64,000 bases of DNA, taken from positions 118,976-182,975 of the forward strand of contig CAAGEH010000006.1 of assembly GCA_900768795.1 (NCBI GenBank). The letters are read 5' to 3'. Positions 34,737 to 43,750 of this stretch are shown one piece after another. The position numbers and the translations under genes were made by a program. Every line of letters begins with the position of its first letter. Positions within the stretch are counted from its first letter, which is position 1. The notes beneath the pieces were generated by a model. That model was not told the origin of the DNA, searched no databases, and saw only the letters and a program-made list of their open reading frames with translations. The stretch is from an uncultured Collinsella sp. GTDB lineage: Bacteria > Actinomycetota > Coriobacteriia > Coriobacteriales > Coriobacteriaceae.

Positions 34737-34847
34737 GTAAACTCCTATCAATTTCAAATAATACAAAAAACCATGCTAGCACAATCGTTCTCAAACGGCG
34801 AGATAGCGAGTCGGACCTGATTCAAATGCCATAAAGATTCATGCCAT

Positions 34848-34881
34848 AAAAAAGACGGCACCGGGGAAACCCGATACCGTC
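34848..34881 (-). terminator. terminator after gpmI
   Basis: A 12-bp stem (34854-34865 with 34870-34881, one mismatch) with a short loop is followed on the minus strand by T6. It ends the tpiA-gpmI transcript. Confidence 0.8.
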
Positions 34882-34914
34882 CTGATGAGCCTATATGAGC
34901 TCGAGAAGAGTGAG

Positions 34915-36468
34915 CTACTCCTCGGTGGCGAGCACGCGGCCCGTCATTTCCTTGGAGGGCTCAAGACCAGCCATGGTCAGAAGCGTCGGGGCGATGTCGG
35001 AAAGACGACCGTCCTCGATACCGGTGAGCTTGGTCTTGTCGTCGACCACGATCAACGGCACGCGGTTGGTGGTGTGCGCCGTGAACGGGTGCTTGGTGCC
35101 GTCCGCAGCAACGTCAAACATATGGTCTGCGTTGCCGTGATCGGCGGTGATAAGAGCAAAGCCGCCCTTGGCGACGATTGCCGGGATCACCTTGGAGAGC
35201 GCGGTGTCAACTGCCTCGACGGCCTTGACGGCAGCGTCGAAGACGCCGGTGTGACCGACCATGTCGCAGTTGGCGAAGTTAACGATATAGAAGTCGGCGC
35301 GGTCCTCATTGATGGCCGCAACGAGCTTCTCGGTAACCTCGGGAGCGCTCATCTCGGGCTTGAGATCGTAGGTAGCGACCTTGGGGGAAGGAACGAGCAC
35401 ACGCTCCTCGCCCTCCTTGGGCTCCTCGATACCGCCGTTGAGGAAGAACGTCACGTGGGCGTACTTCTCGGTCTCAGCGGTGTGAAGCTGCTTGAGACCG
35501 TTTTGGGCGATGACGTCGGCGAGAACGTTCTCGGGGAACGTCTTGGGGAAGGCAACCTCGACATCGAACTCGGGATCGTACTCGGTGATGGTATCGAAGT
35601 GCGAAAACTTGATCTGCTCGCGCTCGAAACCGTCAAAACCCTTGTCCGTGAAGACACGCGTCATCTGACGTGCGCGGTCGGGACGGAAGTTGAAGAAGAT
35701 CACCGCGTCGCCCTCGTGCACGCCCTCGTTGTGGCACACGAACGGCTCGACGAACTCATCGCCGCGCGGATCCTTCTCGTAGTAGGCCTTGATACCTGCG
35801 ACGGGATCGACCTCGGCATCAGATGCGTTGACGATCACATCGTAGGCGCGCTTGATGCGCTCCCAGCGATTGTCGCGGTCCATGGCCCAGTAACGACCGG
35901 AAACGGTGGCAACGCGAACGTCGCAACCGGTCTCCTCAGTCACCTTGGCCAGGAAGGACTGGAGTCCTTCCATGATGCCGGCACCGGACTGCGGGTCGAC
36001 ATCGCGGCCGTCCATGAACGCATGGATGCGAACGGTCTTGACGCCGCGCTTGGCAGCCATCTCAACCAAAGCCTCGAGATGGTTGATGTGGCTGTGCACG
36101 CCGCCCGGGCTCACTAGGCCCATGAGGTGCAGCGTCTTGCCCGAAGCCTTGACATCGTCCATAGCCTTGACAAAGACGGGATTCTCGTTGATCGAGCCGT
36201 CCTTGATGGCGTTGTTGATGCGGCTGAGCTCCTGGAACACGATGCGACCGGCACCGATGTTGAGGTGACCGACCTCGGAGTTGCCCATCTGGCCGTCGGG
36301 CAGGCCGACGTCCTCGCCGGAAGCACCCAGCGTGGTGTGCGGATACTTGGCGTACAGGCTATCGAGGAACGGGGTCTTAGCGCTGGTAACAGCGTTCTCG
36401 CAATCGGCCTTGGCGAGGCCGCAGCCGTCCATGATGCACAGAAGCGCAGGAAGATGACGATTTGCCAT
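34915..36468 (-). CDS. gpmI: 2,3-bisphosphoglycerate-independent phosphoglycerate mutase
   Basis: A 517-residue manganese enzyme that interconverts 3- and 2-phosphoglycerate in glycolysis. The first metal site contains CIMDGCGL. The catalytic serine lies in GQMGNSEVGHLNIGAGR. The phosphoglycerate-binding HAFMDGRDV segment and the second metal site (NCDMVGHTG, ITADHGNAD) are intact. Length matches the monomeric iPGM. It begins 5 bases after tpiA. Confidence 0.96.
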   Translation of the reverse strand: MANRHLPALLCIMDGCGLAKADCENAVTSAKTPFLDSLYAKYPHTTLGASGEDVGLPDGQMGNSEVGHLNIGAGRIVFQELSRINNAIKDGSINENPVFVKAMDDVKASGKTLHLMGLVSPGGVHSHINHLEALVEMAAKRGVKTVRIHAFMDGRDVDPQSGAGIMEGLQSFLAKVTEETGCDVRVATVSGRYWAMDRDNRWERIKRAYDVIVNASDAEVDPVAGIKAYYEKDPRGDEFVEPFVCHNEGVHEGDAVIFFNFRPDRARQMTRVFTDKGFDGFEREQIKFSHFDTITEYDPEFDVEVAFPKTFPENVLADVIAQNGLKQLHTAETEKYAHVTFFLNGGIEEPKEGEERVLVPSPKVATYDLKPEMSAPEVTEKLVAAINEDRADFYIVNFANCDMVGHTGVFDAAVKAVEAVDTALSKVIPAIVAKGGFALITADHGNADHMFDVAADGTKHPFTAHTTNRVPLIVVDDKTKLTGIEDGRLSDIAPTLLTMAGLEPSKEMTGRVLATEE

Positions 36469-36473
36469 GTAAG

Positions 36474-37241
36474 TTACTCGCCTGCCTTAACGACCATGGA
36501 GGCGAAGTCGGCAGCCTTGAGGGAGGCACCACCGACGAGGGCACCGTCGACATCGGGCTTGGCGACAAGCTCAGCGATGTTCGCGGGCTTAGCGGAACCG
36601 CCGTAAAGAACGCGGATCTGATCGGCAAGCTCAGCGCCGAAGAGCTCGGCGAGCGTCTTGCGGACAGCAGCGCAGACCTCCTGGGCGTCATCGGCGGTAG
36701 CGGTCTTGCCGGTGCCGATGGCCCAGATGGGCTCGTAGGCTACAACGAGCTGCTTGGGGCATTTGATCTCGAGACCCTCGAGACCTGCCTTGACCTGGTT
36801 GCAGACGAAGTCGACATAGGTGCCGGCCTCGCGAACCTCCTCGGGCTCACCGCAGCAGAAGACGGGAACGATGCCAGCGGCAACGAGGGCCTTGGCCTTC
36901 TTGTTCATATCCTCGTCGGTCTCGTGGAAATATCCACGACGCTCGGAGTGACCGATGATGCAGTAAGTGCAGCCAGCGGACTTGAGCATGTCGCAGGAGG
37001 ACTCGCCGGTGTAGGCACCCTTTGCCTCCCAGTACACGTTCTGTGCACCGAGAGCGATGGGGGCAGCCTGCATGCGAGCGTGAACGGTGGTGATGTCGAT
37101 GGTCGGCGGGCAGACGAGGACCTCAACGCCCTCGGGAACTTCGGGCAGAGCCTCGGCGAGCTCGTCAGCGAGCTTAGCGGCAGCGGCAACGTCGTTGTTC
37201 ATTTTCCAGTTGCCGGCGATGAGTTTAGTGCGATTAGGCAT
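36474..37241 (-). CDS. tpiA: triosephosphate isomerase
   Basis: A 255-residue TIM barrel that interconverts dihydroxyacetone phosphate and glyceraldehyde 3-phosphate. Catalytic residues K13 (NWKMN), H98 (IIGHSERR) and E170 (AYEPIWAIGTGK) are all present, and the phosphate loop GGSAKP is intact. The ATG at 37241 overlaps the pgk stop by 8 bases (ATGCCTAA), so the two are translationally coupled; the longer in-frame extension runs into pgk and is not needed. Confidence 0.97.
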   Translation of the reverse strand: MPNRTKLIAGNWKMNNDVAAAAKLADELAEALPEVPEGVEVLVCPPTIDITTVHARMQAAPIALGAQNVYWEAKGAYTGESSCDMLKSAGCTYCIIGHSERRGYFHETDEDMNKKAKALVAAGIVPVFCCGEPEEVREAGTYVDFVCNQVKAGLEGLEIKCPKQLVVAYEPIWAIGTGKTATADDAQEVCAAVRKTLAELFGAELADQIRVLYGGSAKPANIAELVAKPDVDGALVGGASLKAADFASMVVKAGE

Positions 37242-38436
37242 CGAGAAGCGCCTCCACTCCGGGGAGAGCCTTGCCCTCGACGAGCTCCATGGAAGCGCCG
37301 CCACCGGTGGAGATCCAGCTCATCTTGTCGGCAAGATCGAACTTGTTGACGGCTGCGACGGAGTCGCCACCGCCGATGATGGAGGTGCCGCCGTTGGCCT
37401 TGAGCTCGGCAACAGCCTCGGCAACGGCCTTGGTGCCGTGCGCGAAGTTATCGAACTCGAAAACGCCCATGGGGCCGTTCCAGAAGACAGTCTTGGCGCC
37501 CTTGATGGCCTCGGCGTAAAGGGCCTCGGTCTTGGGGCCGATGTCCATGCCCATGCGATCCTCGGGGATGGCGTCGGAAGCGACGACCTCGCCCGTAGCG
37601 TCCTCGCCGAAGTGGTCGGCAACGAGGTTATCGATCGGGAGCAGGATCTTGACGCCCTTGTCCTCAGCCTTCTTGAGCATCTCTGCAGCGCGCTCGACCC
37701 AGTCTTCCTCTTTGAGGGAGGTACCGACGGTCTTGTAGCCCTTGGCCAGGAAGAAGGTGTAGGCCATGCCGCCACCGATGATCAGGGTGTCGGCGGAATC
37801 GATCAGATGATCGAGGACACCGATCTTGGAGGAAACCTTGGAGCCGCCGACGATGGCGACGAAAGGACGCTCAGGATCAGCGAAGATGCTAGTCAGCGTG
37901 TCGACCTCCTTCTCAAGCAGGAAGCCTGCGACAGCGGGGAGATAGGCGGCCGGGCCCACGACGGAACCCTGTGCGCGGTGAGCGGTGCCGAAGGCGTCGA
38001 GAACGAAGATGTCGCCGTAGGAAGCGAGCTTCTTGGCGATCTCGGGATCGTTCTTCTTCTCGCGCTTATCGAAACGGACGTTCTCGAGAACGAGGACCTT
38101 GCCCGGCTCGACAGCCTCGACGGCCTTGGCGGCCTCCTCGCCGTAGGTGTCCTGGACGAAGCTGACGTCGAGACCGGAAAGCTCGGCGAGCTTGGCGGCA
38201 ACCGGCTTGAGCGAAAGCTCGGGCTCGAAACCAGTGCCGGCAGGACGGCCAAGGTGGCTCATGAGGATGACGCGAGCGTTGTGCTCGACGAGATACTTGA
38301 TGGTGGGAAGGGCAGCCTTGATGCGGGTGGTATCGCCCACAACGCCGTCCTTGATAGGCACATTGAAGTCAACGCGAACGAGAACGCGCTTGCCGTCGAC
38401 ATCGATGTCGCGGACGGTCTTCTTGGTAAAGGCCAT
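37234..38436 (-). CDS. pgk: phosphoglycerate kinase
   Basis: A 400-residue two-lobe kinase that makes ATP from 1,3-bisphosphoglycerate. It shows the signature RVLVRVDFNVP, the substrate-binding MSHLGRP, GGSKVSSKIGVLDHL and the nucleotide-binding NGPMGVFE, with the C-terminal GGGDSVAAV. The ATG at 38436 is preceded by AAAGGTAG. It is the second gene of gap-pgk-tpiA-gpmI but is separated from gap by a terminator-like stem. Confidence 0.97.
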   Translation of the reverse strand: MAFTKKTVRDIDVDGKRVLVRVDFNVPIKDGVVGDTTRIKAALPTIKYLVEHNARVILMSHLGRPAGTGFEPELSLKPVAAKLAELSGLDVSFVQDTYGEEAAKAVEAVEPGKVLVLENVRFDKREKKNDPEIAKKLASYGDIFVLDAFGTAHRAQGSVVGPAAYLPAVAGFLLEKEVDTLTSIFADPERPFVAIVGGSKVSSKIGVLDHLIDSADTLIIGGGMAYTFFLAKGYKTVGTSLKEEDWVERAAEMLKKAEDKGVKILLPIDNLVADHFGEDATGEVVASDAIPEDRMGMDIGPKTEALYAEAIKGAKTVFWNGPMGVFEFDNFAHGTKAVAEAVAELKANGGTSIIGGGDSVAAVNKFDLADKMSWISTGGGASMELVEGKALPGVEALLDA

Positions 38437-38487
38437 GTTTGCTTCTACCTTTCGTACATGTGTGCACGTATGTGCGCACGGTTTCCA

Positions 38488-38539
38488 ATAAAAAAGGACG
38501 CGACCCCAGAGCATAAGCCCTTAAAGGCCGCGCCCTTCT
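38488..38539 (-). terminator. terminator between gap and pgk
   Basis: A 12-bp stem with two wobble pairs (38494-38505 with 38526-38537) and a large loop is followed on the minus strand by a T6 run. It may reduce, not abolish, read-through into pgk. Confidence 0.65.
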
Positions 38540-38574
38540 TTAGACGCTCAACGAGCTAGTCGATTGCCGATAAC

Positions 38575-39600
38575 TTAAGCAACGAACTTCTCGAAGTACT
38601 TGATGGTGCGGACCATCTGGGAGGTGTAGGAGTTCTCGTTGTCGTACCAAGAGGTGACCTGAACGAGAGTCTGGCCGTTGCCGAGGTCGGAAGCCATGGT
38701 CTGGGTGGCGTCGAAGATGGATCCGTGGGTCTCGCCGACGATGTCGCGAGAAACGATCTGATCCTCATTGTAGGCGAAGGTCTCGGGGATGGTCTCAGCG
38801 TAAGCCTTCATAGCAGCGTTGATCTCGTCGACGGTGACCTTCTTGTCGACGACGGCGTAGAGGTTGGTGAGGGAGCCGGTCGGCGTCGGGACGCGCTGAG
38901 CAGCACCGATGAGCTTGCCGTTGAGCTCAGGGAGAACCAGGCCGATAGCCTTAGCAGCACCGGTGGTGTTGGGGACGATGTTCTCGGAGCAAGCGCGGGA
39001 ACGACGGAAGTTGCCCTTGCGCTGCGGGCCGTCGAGAGGCATCTGGTCGCCGGTGAAGGCGTGGATGGTGGTCATGATGCCAGAGACGATGGGAGCGAAG
39101 TCGTTAAGACCCTTGGCCATCGGGGCGAGGCAGTTGGTGGTGCAGGAAGCAGCGGAGATGATGTTGTCATCAGCGGTGAGCTGCTCATGGTTGACGTTGT
39201 AAACGATGGTCGGGAGGTCCTTGCCTGCAGGAGCAGAGATGACGACCTTCTTGGCGCCAGCGTTGATGTGGGCCTGAGCCTTGTCCTTGCTGGTGTAGAA
39301 GCCGGTGCACTCAAGAACGACGTCGACGTCGAGCTTGCCCCAAGGCAGGTTGTTGGCGTCGGCCTCCTTGTAGATCTTGATCTCCTTGCCGTCAACGGTG
39401 ATGGAGTCCTCGCCAGCGACGACCTCGTGCTCACGAGCGTAGTTGCCCTGAGTGGAGTCGTACTTCAGAAGGTAGGCGAGCATCTCGGGAGAGGTGAGGT
39501 CGTTGATGGCGACGATCTCGGAGCCCTCGTGACCGAACATCTGACGGAAAGCCAGACGACCGATGCGACCGAAGCCGTTAATAGCAACCTTTACTGCCAT
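38575..39600 (-). CDS. gap: glyceraldehyde-3-phosphate dehydrogenase
   Basis: A 341-residue NAD-dependent enzyme of glycolysis. The Rossmann loop is INGFGRIGR, the catalytic C153 lies in SAASCTTNCLAP, and the catalytic His is in the conserved IHAFTGDQ region. The ATG at 39600 follows GAAAGGAGACACA; a frame running 34 residues further has no ribosome site. TATATT on the minus strand at 39679-39674 may be its -10 element. Confidence 0.97.
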   Translation of the reverse strand: MAVKVAINGFGRIGRLAFRQMFGHEGSEIVAINDLTSPEMLAYLLKYDSTQGNYAREHEVVAGEDSITVDGKEIKIYKEADANNLPWGKLDVDVVLECTGFYTSKDKAQAHINAGAKKVVISAPAGKDLPTIVYNVNHEQLTADDNIISAASCTTNCLAPMAKGLNDFAPIVSGIMTTIHAFTGDQMPLDGPQRKGNFRRSRACSENIVPNTTGAAKAIGLVLPELNGKLIGAAQRVPTPTGSLTNLYAVVDKKVTVDEINAAMKAYAETIPETFAYNEDQIVSRDIVGETHGSIFDATQTMASDLGNGQTLVQVTSWYDNENSYTSQMVRTIKYFEKFVA

Positions 39601-39795
39601 TGTGTCTCCTTTCGTAGAGTCCCCGCAAGCTACAGCGCCTGCCGTTGAGACCCACAAACTAACCACTCGGAGAATATACCTTTTTTTGAGCTTGAATTTC
39701 ACGACAAGCGCAAGATTGGGAAATTTCTTGCTATTTAAAGCGTTTCAATCACGTCTAGGTCAGGAGTTTGTTAACGCTTTGCATCGGTTCGTTAT

Positions 39796-40740
39796 CTAAC
39801 TATTCGATTGTCCGCCCTTGTCGGCAAGAATCTTTTCGAGTCGTATCACGCGATGGTAGAGCGCGGATTTCGAAAGGGGCGGGTCGCACATCTCCCCCAA
39901 GTCGCGAAGCGATAAGTCGGGATAGGTTTCCCGCAGGTCGCAAAAGGACCTGAGCGCTTTGGGCAGACCCGCGCGCAGTCCACGGCGATCAAGCTCGGCG
40001 ATCAATTCGAGCTGATGCTGCGATGCCCCCGCGCTCCTCCCCTGATTGGCGAGCTCGGCATTGACCCGACGGTTCACATCGTTTTTGACCGATTTGACCG
40101 CACGAGCCTCCTCGATACGCGCGACGCAGCGCGCGCCCCCCACCGATGCGAGCAAACGCTCGATATCGCGAGCGCTCTTGATGTAGACGGCGCATGCGGA
40201 ACGGCGGCGGTTCACACGGGCGGTGATGCCGATCTCCGAAAGCAGCTCGACGAGCGCCTCGGCGAGGCTGTCCCCCTGCACGGCGATCTCGAGATGAAAA
40301 TCACCATGGGGGTCGGCGACGAAACCGCCGGCGATGAGCGCTCCGCGCAGGTACGCCATACGGCAACATTTACGTGCGACGATGTGATGGGGAACGCCCT
40401 GCACGAGACCGCCCTGCCTGTCGAGGATCCCCAAAAGAACGAGAGCCTTGTCGATACCGGGCTGATCGGGCAACGTCACAAGGTAGTTGCGGACCTTGTG
40501 CAAGACCGATTTGCGAACGGTGAGGTTCGTCTTGAGCTTGAGAATCCGATGCGTGAACGTGATCATCGTGCGCGCGACGGCGCCCGTTTCCGTCGCGACG
40601 CTCAGGCTGTAATGACCCTGACCGGCAAATGTCAACGTTCCGCTCACGCGGACGAGCGCGGCAAGCGTCGCCAAATCGCAATAATCGCAGGTCCCCTCGC
40701 AACGAGACAGCTCATCACGGACCTCTGCGGTAAACGACAC
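39796..40740 (-). CDS. whiA: DNA-binding protein WhiA
   Basis: A 314-residue regulator that couples a LAGLIDADG-like homing-endonuclease fold (about 1-220, with the YLRGALIAGGFVADP and GGFV elements) to a C-terminal helix-turn-helix (SLRDLGEMCDPPLSKSALYHR). In actinobacteria it activates division and sporulation genes; elsewhere it affects division and nucleoid organisation. The GTG start at 40740 lies 4 bases after the rapZ stop. The gluconeogenesis factor gene yvcK that usually separates rapZ and whiA is absent. Confidence 0.93.
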   Translation of the reverse strand: MSFTAEVRDELSRCEGTCDYCDLATLAALVRVSGTLTFAGQGHYSLSVATETGAVARTMITFTHRILKLKTNLTVRKSVLHKVRNYLVTLPDQPGIDKALVLLGILDRQGGLVQGVPHHIVARKCCRMAYLRGALIAGGFVADPHGDFHLEIAVQGDSLAEALVELLSEIGITARVNRRRSACAVYIKSARDIERLLASVGGARCVARIEEARAVKSVKNDVNRRVNAELANQGRSAGASQHQLELIAELDRRGLRAGLPKALRSFCDLRETYPDLSLRDLGEMCDPPLSKSALYHRVIRLEKILADKGGQSNS

Positions 40741-40744
40741 GTCC

Positions 40745-41665
40745 CTACCCCGCCGTATTCGCGCGCGGCAAGTCGCGGTGCGAGATGCTCACGTGGTATT
40801 GCAAGCGCTCGAGGTAGCGCGCCGTCGCCTCGGCGATTGCGACCGAACGGTGCTGACCGCCCGTGCATCCGATGGCGATGGAGAGCCTGGGCTTGCCCTC
40901 GGCAACATAGCCCGGCATGACCGCATCGAGCAGCGCATACCACGCTTTTAGGAACTCTTGGGTTTTGGGGTGATCGATCACGAAATCGCGGACCCTGTCG
41001 TCGAGACCGGTCATCGTGCGCATCTCGGGATCGTAGAACGGATTGGGCAAAAAGCGCACGTCGATCATGATGTCCGCTTCGACGGGCAATCCGTGTTTAA
41101 AGCCGAAGCTGAACACGTTCACATCCATGAGCTGCTGATCGGATAGCTCGGAGAAAGCCATGCGCAGGCGCTTTCTCAATGTCTGTGGGCGCATGCGGCT
41201 CGTATCGATGATCATGTCGGCATGGGCGCGGACCTCGGCAAGCTGGGTGCGCTCGCGCTGGATGGCATCGGTGGTGGACTCGCCGGGCATCGCAAGAGGA
41301 TGACGGCGACGGTTCTCGCTATATCGGCGGATCAGCACCTCATCGGATGCCTCGAGGAACACCACTTTGCAGGTCATCTCGTGGTCTTCGAGTGATTTGA
41401 TGTCGTCGAGCAGCTCATCGAAAAGGCCCTGGCTTCGCAGGTCGCAGGTGACCGCCATATGGCGTCCGACCCCGTTGTTGATGCCGACGACCTCGGCAAG
41501 CTGCTGGATAAGGCGCGGCGGCAGGTTATCGATGCAGAAGTAGCCCATATCCTCGAAAACATGCATGGCCTGCGTGCGTCCCGAACCCGACATACCCGTG
41601 ATAATCACGATGTCGGGAACACGTTGCTGCTGCTCAAGCTCCTGCATGGTTTTGTCATCGTTCAT
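40745..41665 (-). CDS. rapZ: RNase adapter protein RapZ (YvcJ)
   Basis: A 306-residue nucleotide-binding protein with Walker A GMSGSGRT at 24-31 and the C-terminal domain motif IGCTGGQHRSVAIAE, which binds a small metabolite and RNA in characterised homologues. Enterobacterial RapZ controls an amino-sugar regulatory RNA; the role in actinobacteria is less clear. The ATG at 41665 follows AGGGG. It starts 42 bases after uvrC. Confidence 0.93.
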   Translation of the reverse strand: MNDDKTMQELEQQQRVPDIVIITGMSGSGRTQAMHVFEDMGYFCIDNLPPRLIQQLAEVVGINNGVGRHMAVTCDLRSQGLFDELLDDIKSLEDHEMTCKVVFLEASDEVLIRRYSENRRRHPLAMPGESTTDAIQRERTQLAEVRAHADMIIDTSRMRPQTLRKRLRMAFSELSDQQLMDVNVFSFGFKHGLPVEADIMIDVRFLPNPFYDPEMRTMTGLDDRVRDFVIDHPKTQEFLKAWYALLDAVMPGYVAEGKPRLSIAIGCTGGQHRSVAIAEATARYLERLQYHVSISHRDLPRANTAG

Positions 41666-41707
41666 ATGTATGCCCCTGTACCGGAAACCGTCGATGCCGC
41701 CATGCGC

Positions 41708-43738
41708 CTATTCGTCTACGGGCGCATCGTCCTCAGTATAGCTTTGCGCGGCGGCGCGTTCAGCGTCCCAAGCGCGAAGCGTGGCAAAGATATCGTGCGC
41801 GACCTTGGGTGAGACGCCCTTTACCTGAGCGATATCGTCCTCGCTTGCGGCGCGCAGGCGTTTCATGGAACCGAAATGACGTAGCACCGCCCGTTTACGC
41901 GTGGGGCCGACACCGGGGACATCGTCGAGTACCGACACGGTCATGGCCTTGTCGCGCAGCTCACGATGGAAGGTGATGGCGAAGCGATGAGACTCGTCGC
42001 GCACCTGCTTGATGAGATAGAGCGAAGCGGAACCCGTCGGTAACACCACGGGCGTATCGTCCCAGGGGACGAACACCTCCTCATCTGATTTAGCGAGGCC
42101 GCATACGGGGATATCGAGACCGAGCGCGGAAAGCTGTTCCATAGCAGCCGTGAGCTGCGGTTTGCCGCCGTCGACCACAAGCAAGTCGGGCCGCGAACCG
42201 AAACGCTCGTCGGCCATGCGCTCGGGTGCGTATCGGCGACCGAGGACCTCGGACATGCTCACGAAGTCGTTCGCCTCGTCGAGCTCCGCATGAATCTTGA
42301 AGCGGCGGTACTGGCTCTTATCCGCATGACCGTTGGTGAACACAACCATCGAGGCGACGGTAAAGTTGCCGTGGAGGGTCGAGATATCGAAGCACTCGAT
42401 GCGCATGGGGGGTGTGGGCAGCGCGAGAGCGCTCTCGAGCTGCAGCAATGCCTGATTGGTGCGATCATCGGAATAGCCCGTCCGCATCATGTAGCGCATC
42501 AGGGCGTGACGGGCGTTTCGCTCCGCGTACTCGAGAAGATGGCGTTTCTCCCCACGCTGGGGTATGTGAATATGGCAGCTGTGCCCACGTTTACCGGTGA
42601 GCCAGGTCTCGATAGCGGAGGCGTCGGGAACGGCGCAGGCGAGGTCGACCTCGGACGGGATATCCGCGGTCTCATCGTAGTAGCGCTTGATGAACCCCTC
42701 GGTGAGTTCGCTCTCCTCCACGTCCATTCCCTTGTTGAGAATAAATTCGCAGGTGCGAATCGTGCGACCTTCGCGAACGACGAACACGCTTACGCCGGCA
42801 ATGGTCTCCTCGCGATAGACACCCACGAGGTCGATGTCGACGCGCGAGGGAAACACGACCTGCTGACGATCGTCGAGCCCATCGATGACCTCGAGCCGAC
42901 GCTTGATGCGTGCGGCACGCTCGAAATCGAGGTCTTGCGCGGCAGCAGCCATCTCATTCGTCAGCTCATCGACCACGTCCTTGCGGTGTCCCGCCAAGAA
43001 GCGTTCGACTTTTCGCACGTTCTTGGCGTAGTCCTCGGGGGTGACGACGCCCACGCAAGCTCCCGGGCCGCGTCCCACGTGGTAATCGAAGCAGGGCCTG
43101 TTGTCGTGCGCGCGCAGGACGACATCCGCGCGCCCACCCGTTTTATCGGCGGCGAGCATGCGCCTGCATCGACGCCACTCGGCGCACGTTGCGGAGCAGA
43201 TGGGAATGACTTTTCGGAGCGTGTCAATGGTCTCGCGCGCGGCACGGCTATCCGTGTACGGACCGAAATAACGCGTGCCCGCCTTGTGGCGCTCGCGCGT
43301 GTATTTGATGGCGGGATAGACGTCGCCCTTGGTGACCGCGATGAAGGGATAGGTTTTGTCGTCTTTGAAATCGACATTGAAATAGGGATGATACTGGCCG
43401 ATGAGATTGCGCTCGAGAACCAGCGCCTCGTGCTCCGTGGACACCACGATGTAGTCGAACGAGGCGACGAGCTGCATCATAAGCGGAATCTTCTGGCGGC
43501 CATCGGTGAGCGTCACGTACTGTTTCATACGTGCGCGAAGGTTCTTCGCCTTACCGACGTAGATGACCTCGCCCGAGGAGTCTTTCCATAGGTAACAGCC
43601 GGGCTCGGTGGGAACCTGAGCGACCTGTTCGACAAGCGAAAGATGGCCCGGCTCCCCGCCATTGACGTGCTCGCGCGCGGCGCGCGCATCGAGGGGGGCC
43701 GGAACAGCAGCTGTTTTATCCGAAGAAAAAGCCGTCAC
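41708..43738 (-). CDS. uvrC: excinuclease ABC subunit C
   Basis: A 676-residue endonuclease of nucleotide excision repair that makes both incisions. The N-terminal GIY-YIG nuclease is EPGCYLWKDSSGEVIYVGKA. The UVR segment that binds UvrB lies at about 230-265. The RNase-H-like second nuclease begins IECFDISTLHG, and the tail has two helix-hairpin-helix motifs (DDVPGVGPTRKRAVLRHFGS, VKGVSPKVA). The start is GTG at 43738, 12 bases after the Fem/ATP-grasp gene. Confidence 0.96.
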   Translation of the reverse strand: MTAFSSDKTAAVPAPLDARAAREHVNGGEPGHLSLVEQVAQVPTEPGCYLWKDSSGEVIYVGKAKNLRARMKQYVTLTDGRQKIPLMMQLVASFDYIVVSTEHEALVLERNLIGQYHPYFNVDFKDDKTYPFIAVTKGDVYPAIKYTRERHKAGTRYFGPYTDSRAARETIDTLRKVIPICSATCAEWRRCRRMLAADKTGGRADVVLRAHDNRPCFDYHVGRGPGACVGVVTPEDYAKNVRKVERFLAGHRKDVVDELTNEMAAAAQDLDFERAARIKRRLEVIDGLDDRQQVVFPSRVDIDLVGVYREETIAGVSVFVVREGRTIRTCEFILNKGMDVEESELTEGFIKRYYDETADIPSEVDLACAVPDASAIETWLTGKRGHSCHIHIPQRGEKRHLLEYAERNARHALMRYMMRTGYSDDRTNQALLQLESALALPTPPMRIECFDISTLHGNFTVASMVVFTNGHADKSQYRRFKIHAELDEANDFVSMSEVLGRRYAPERMADERFGSRPDLLVVDGGKPQLTAAMEQLSALGLDIPVCGLAKSDEEVFVPWDDTPVVLPTGSASLYLIKQVRDESHRFAITFHRELRDKAMTVSVLDDVPGVGPTRKRAVLRHFGSMKRLRAASEDDIAQVKGVSPKVAHDIFATLRAWDAERAAAQSYTEDDAPVDE

Positions 43739-43750
43739 AATCGAGCGCTC

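Noticed and set aside
39700..39795. Catabolite-repression (cre-like) site before gap
   Set aside because: A TTAAAGCGTTTCAA stretch looks LacI/CcpA-like, but the two half-sites are not symmetric enough to claim an operator.
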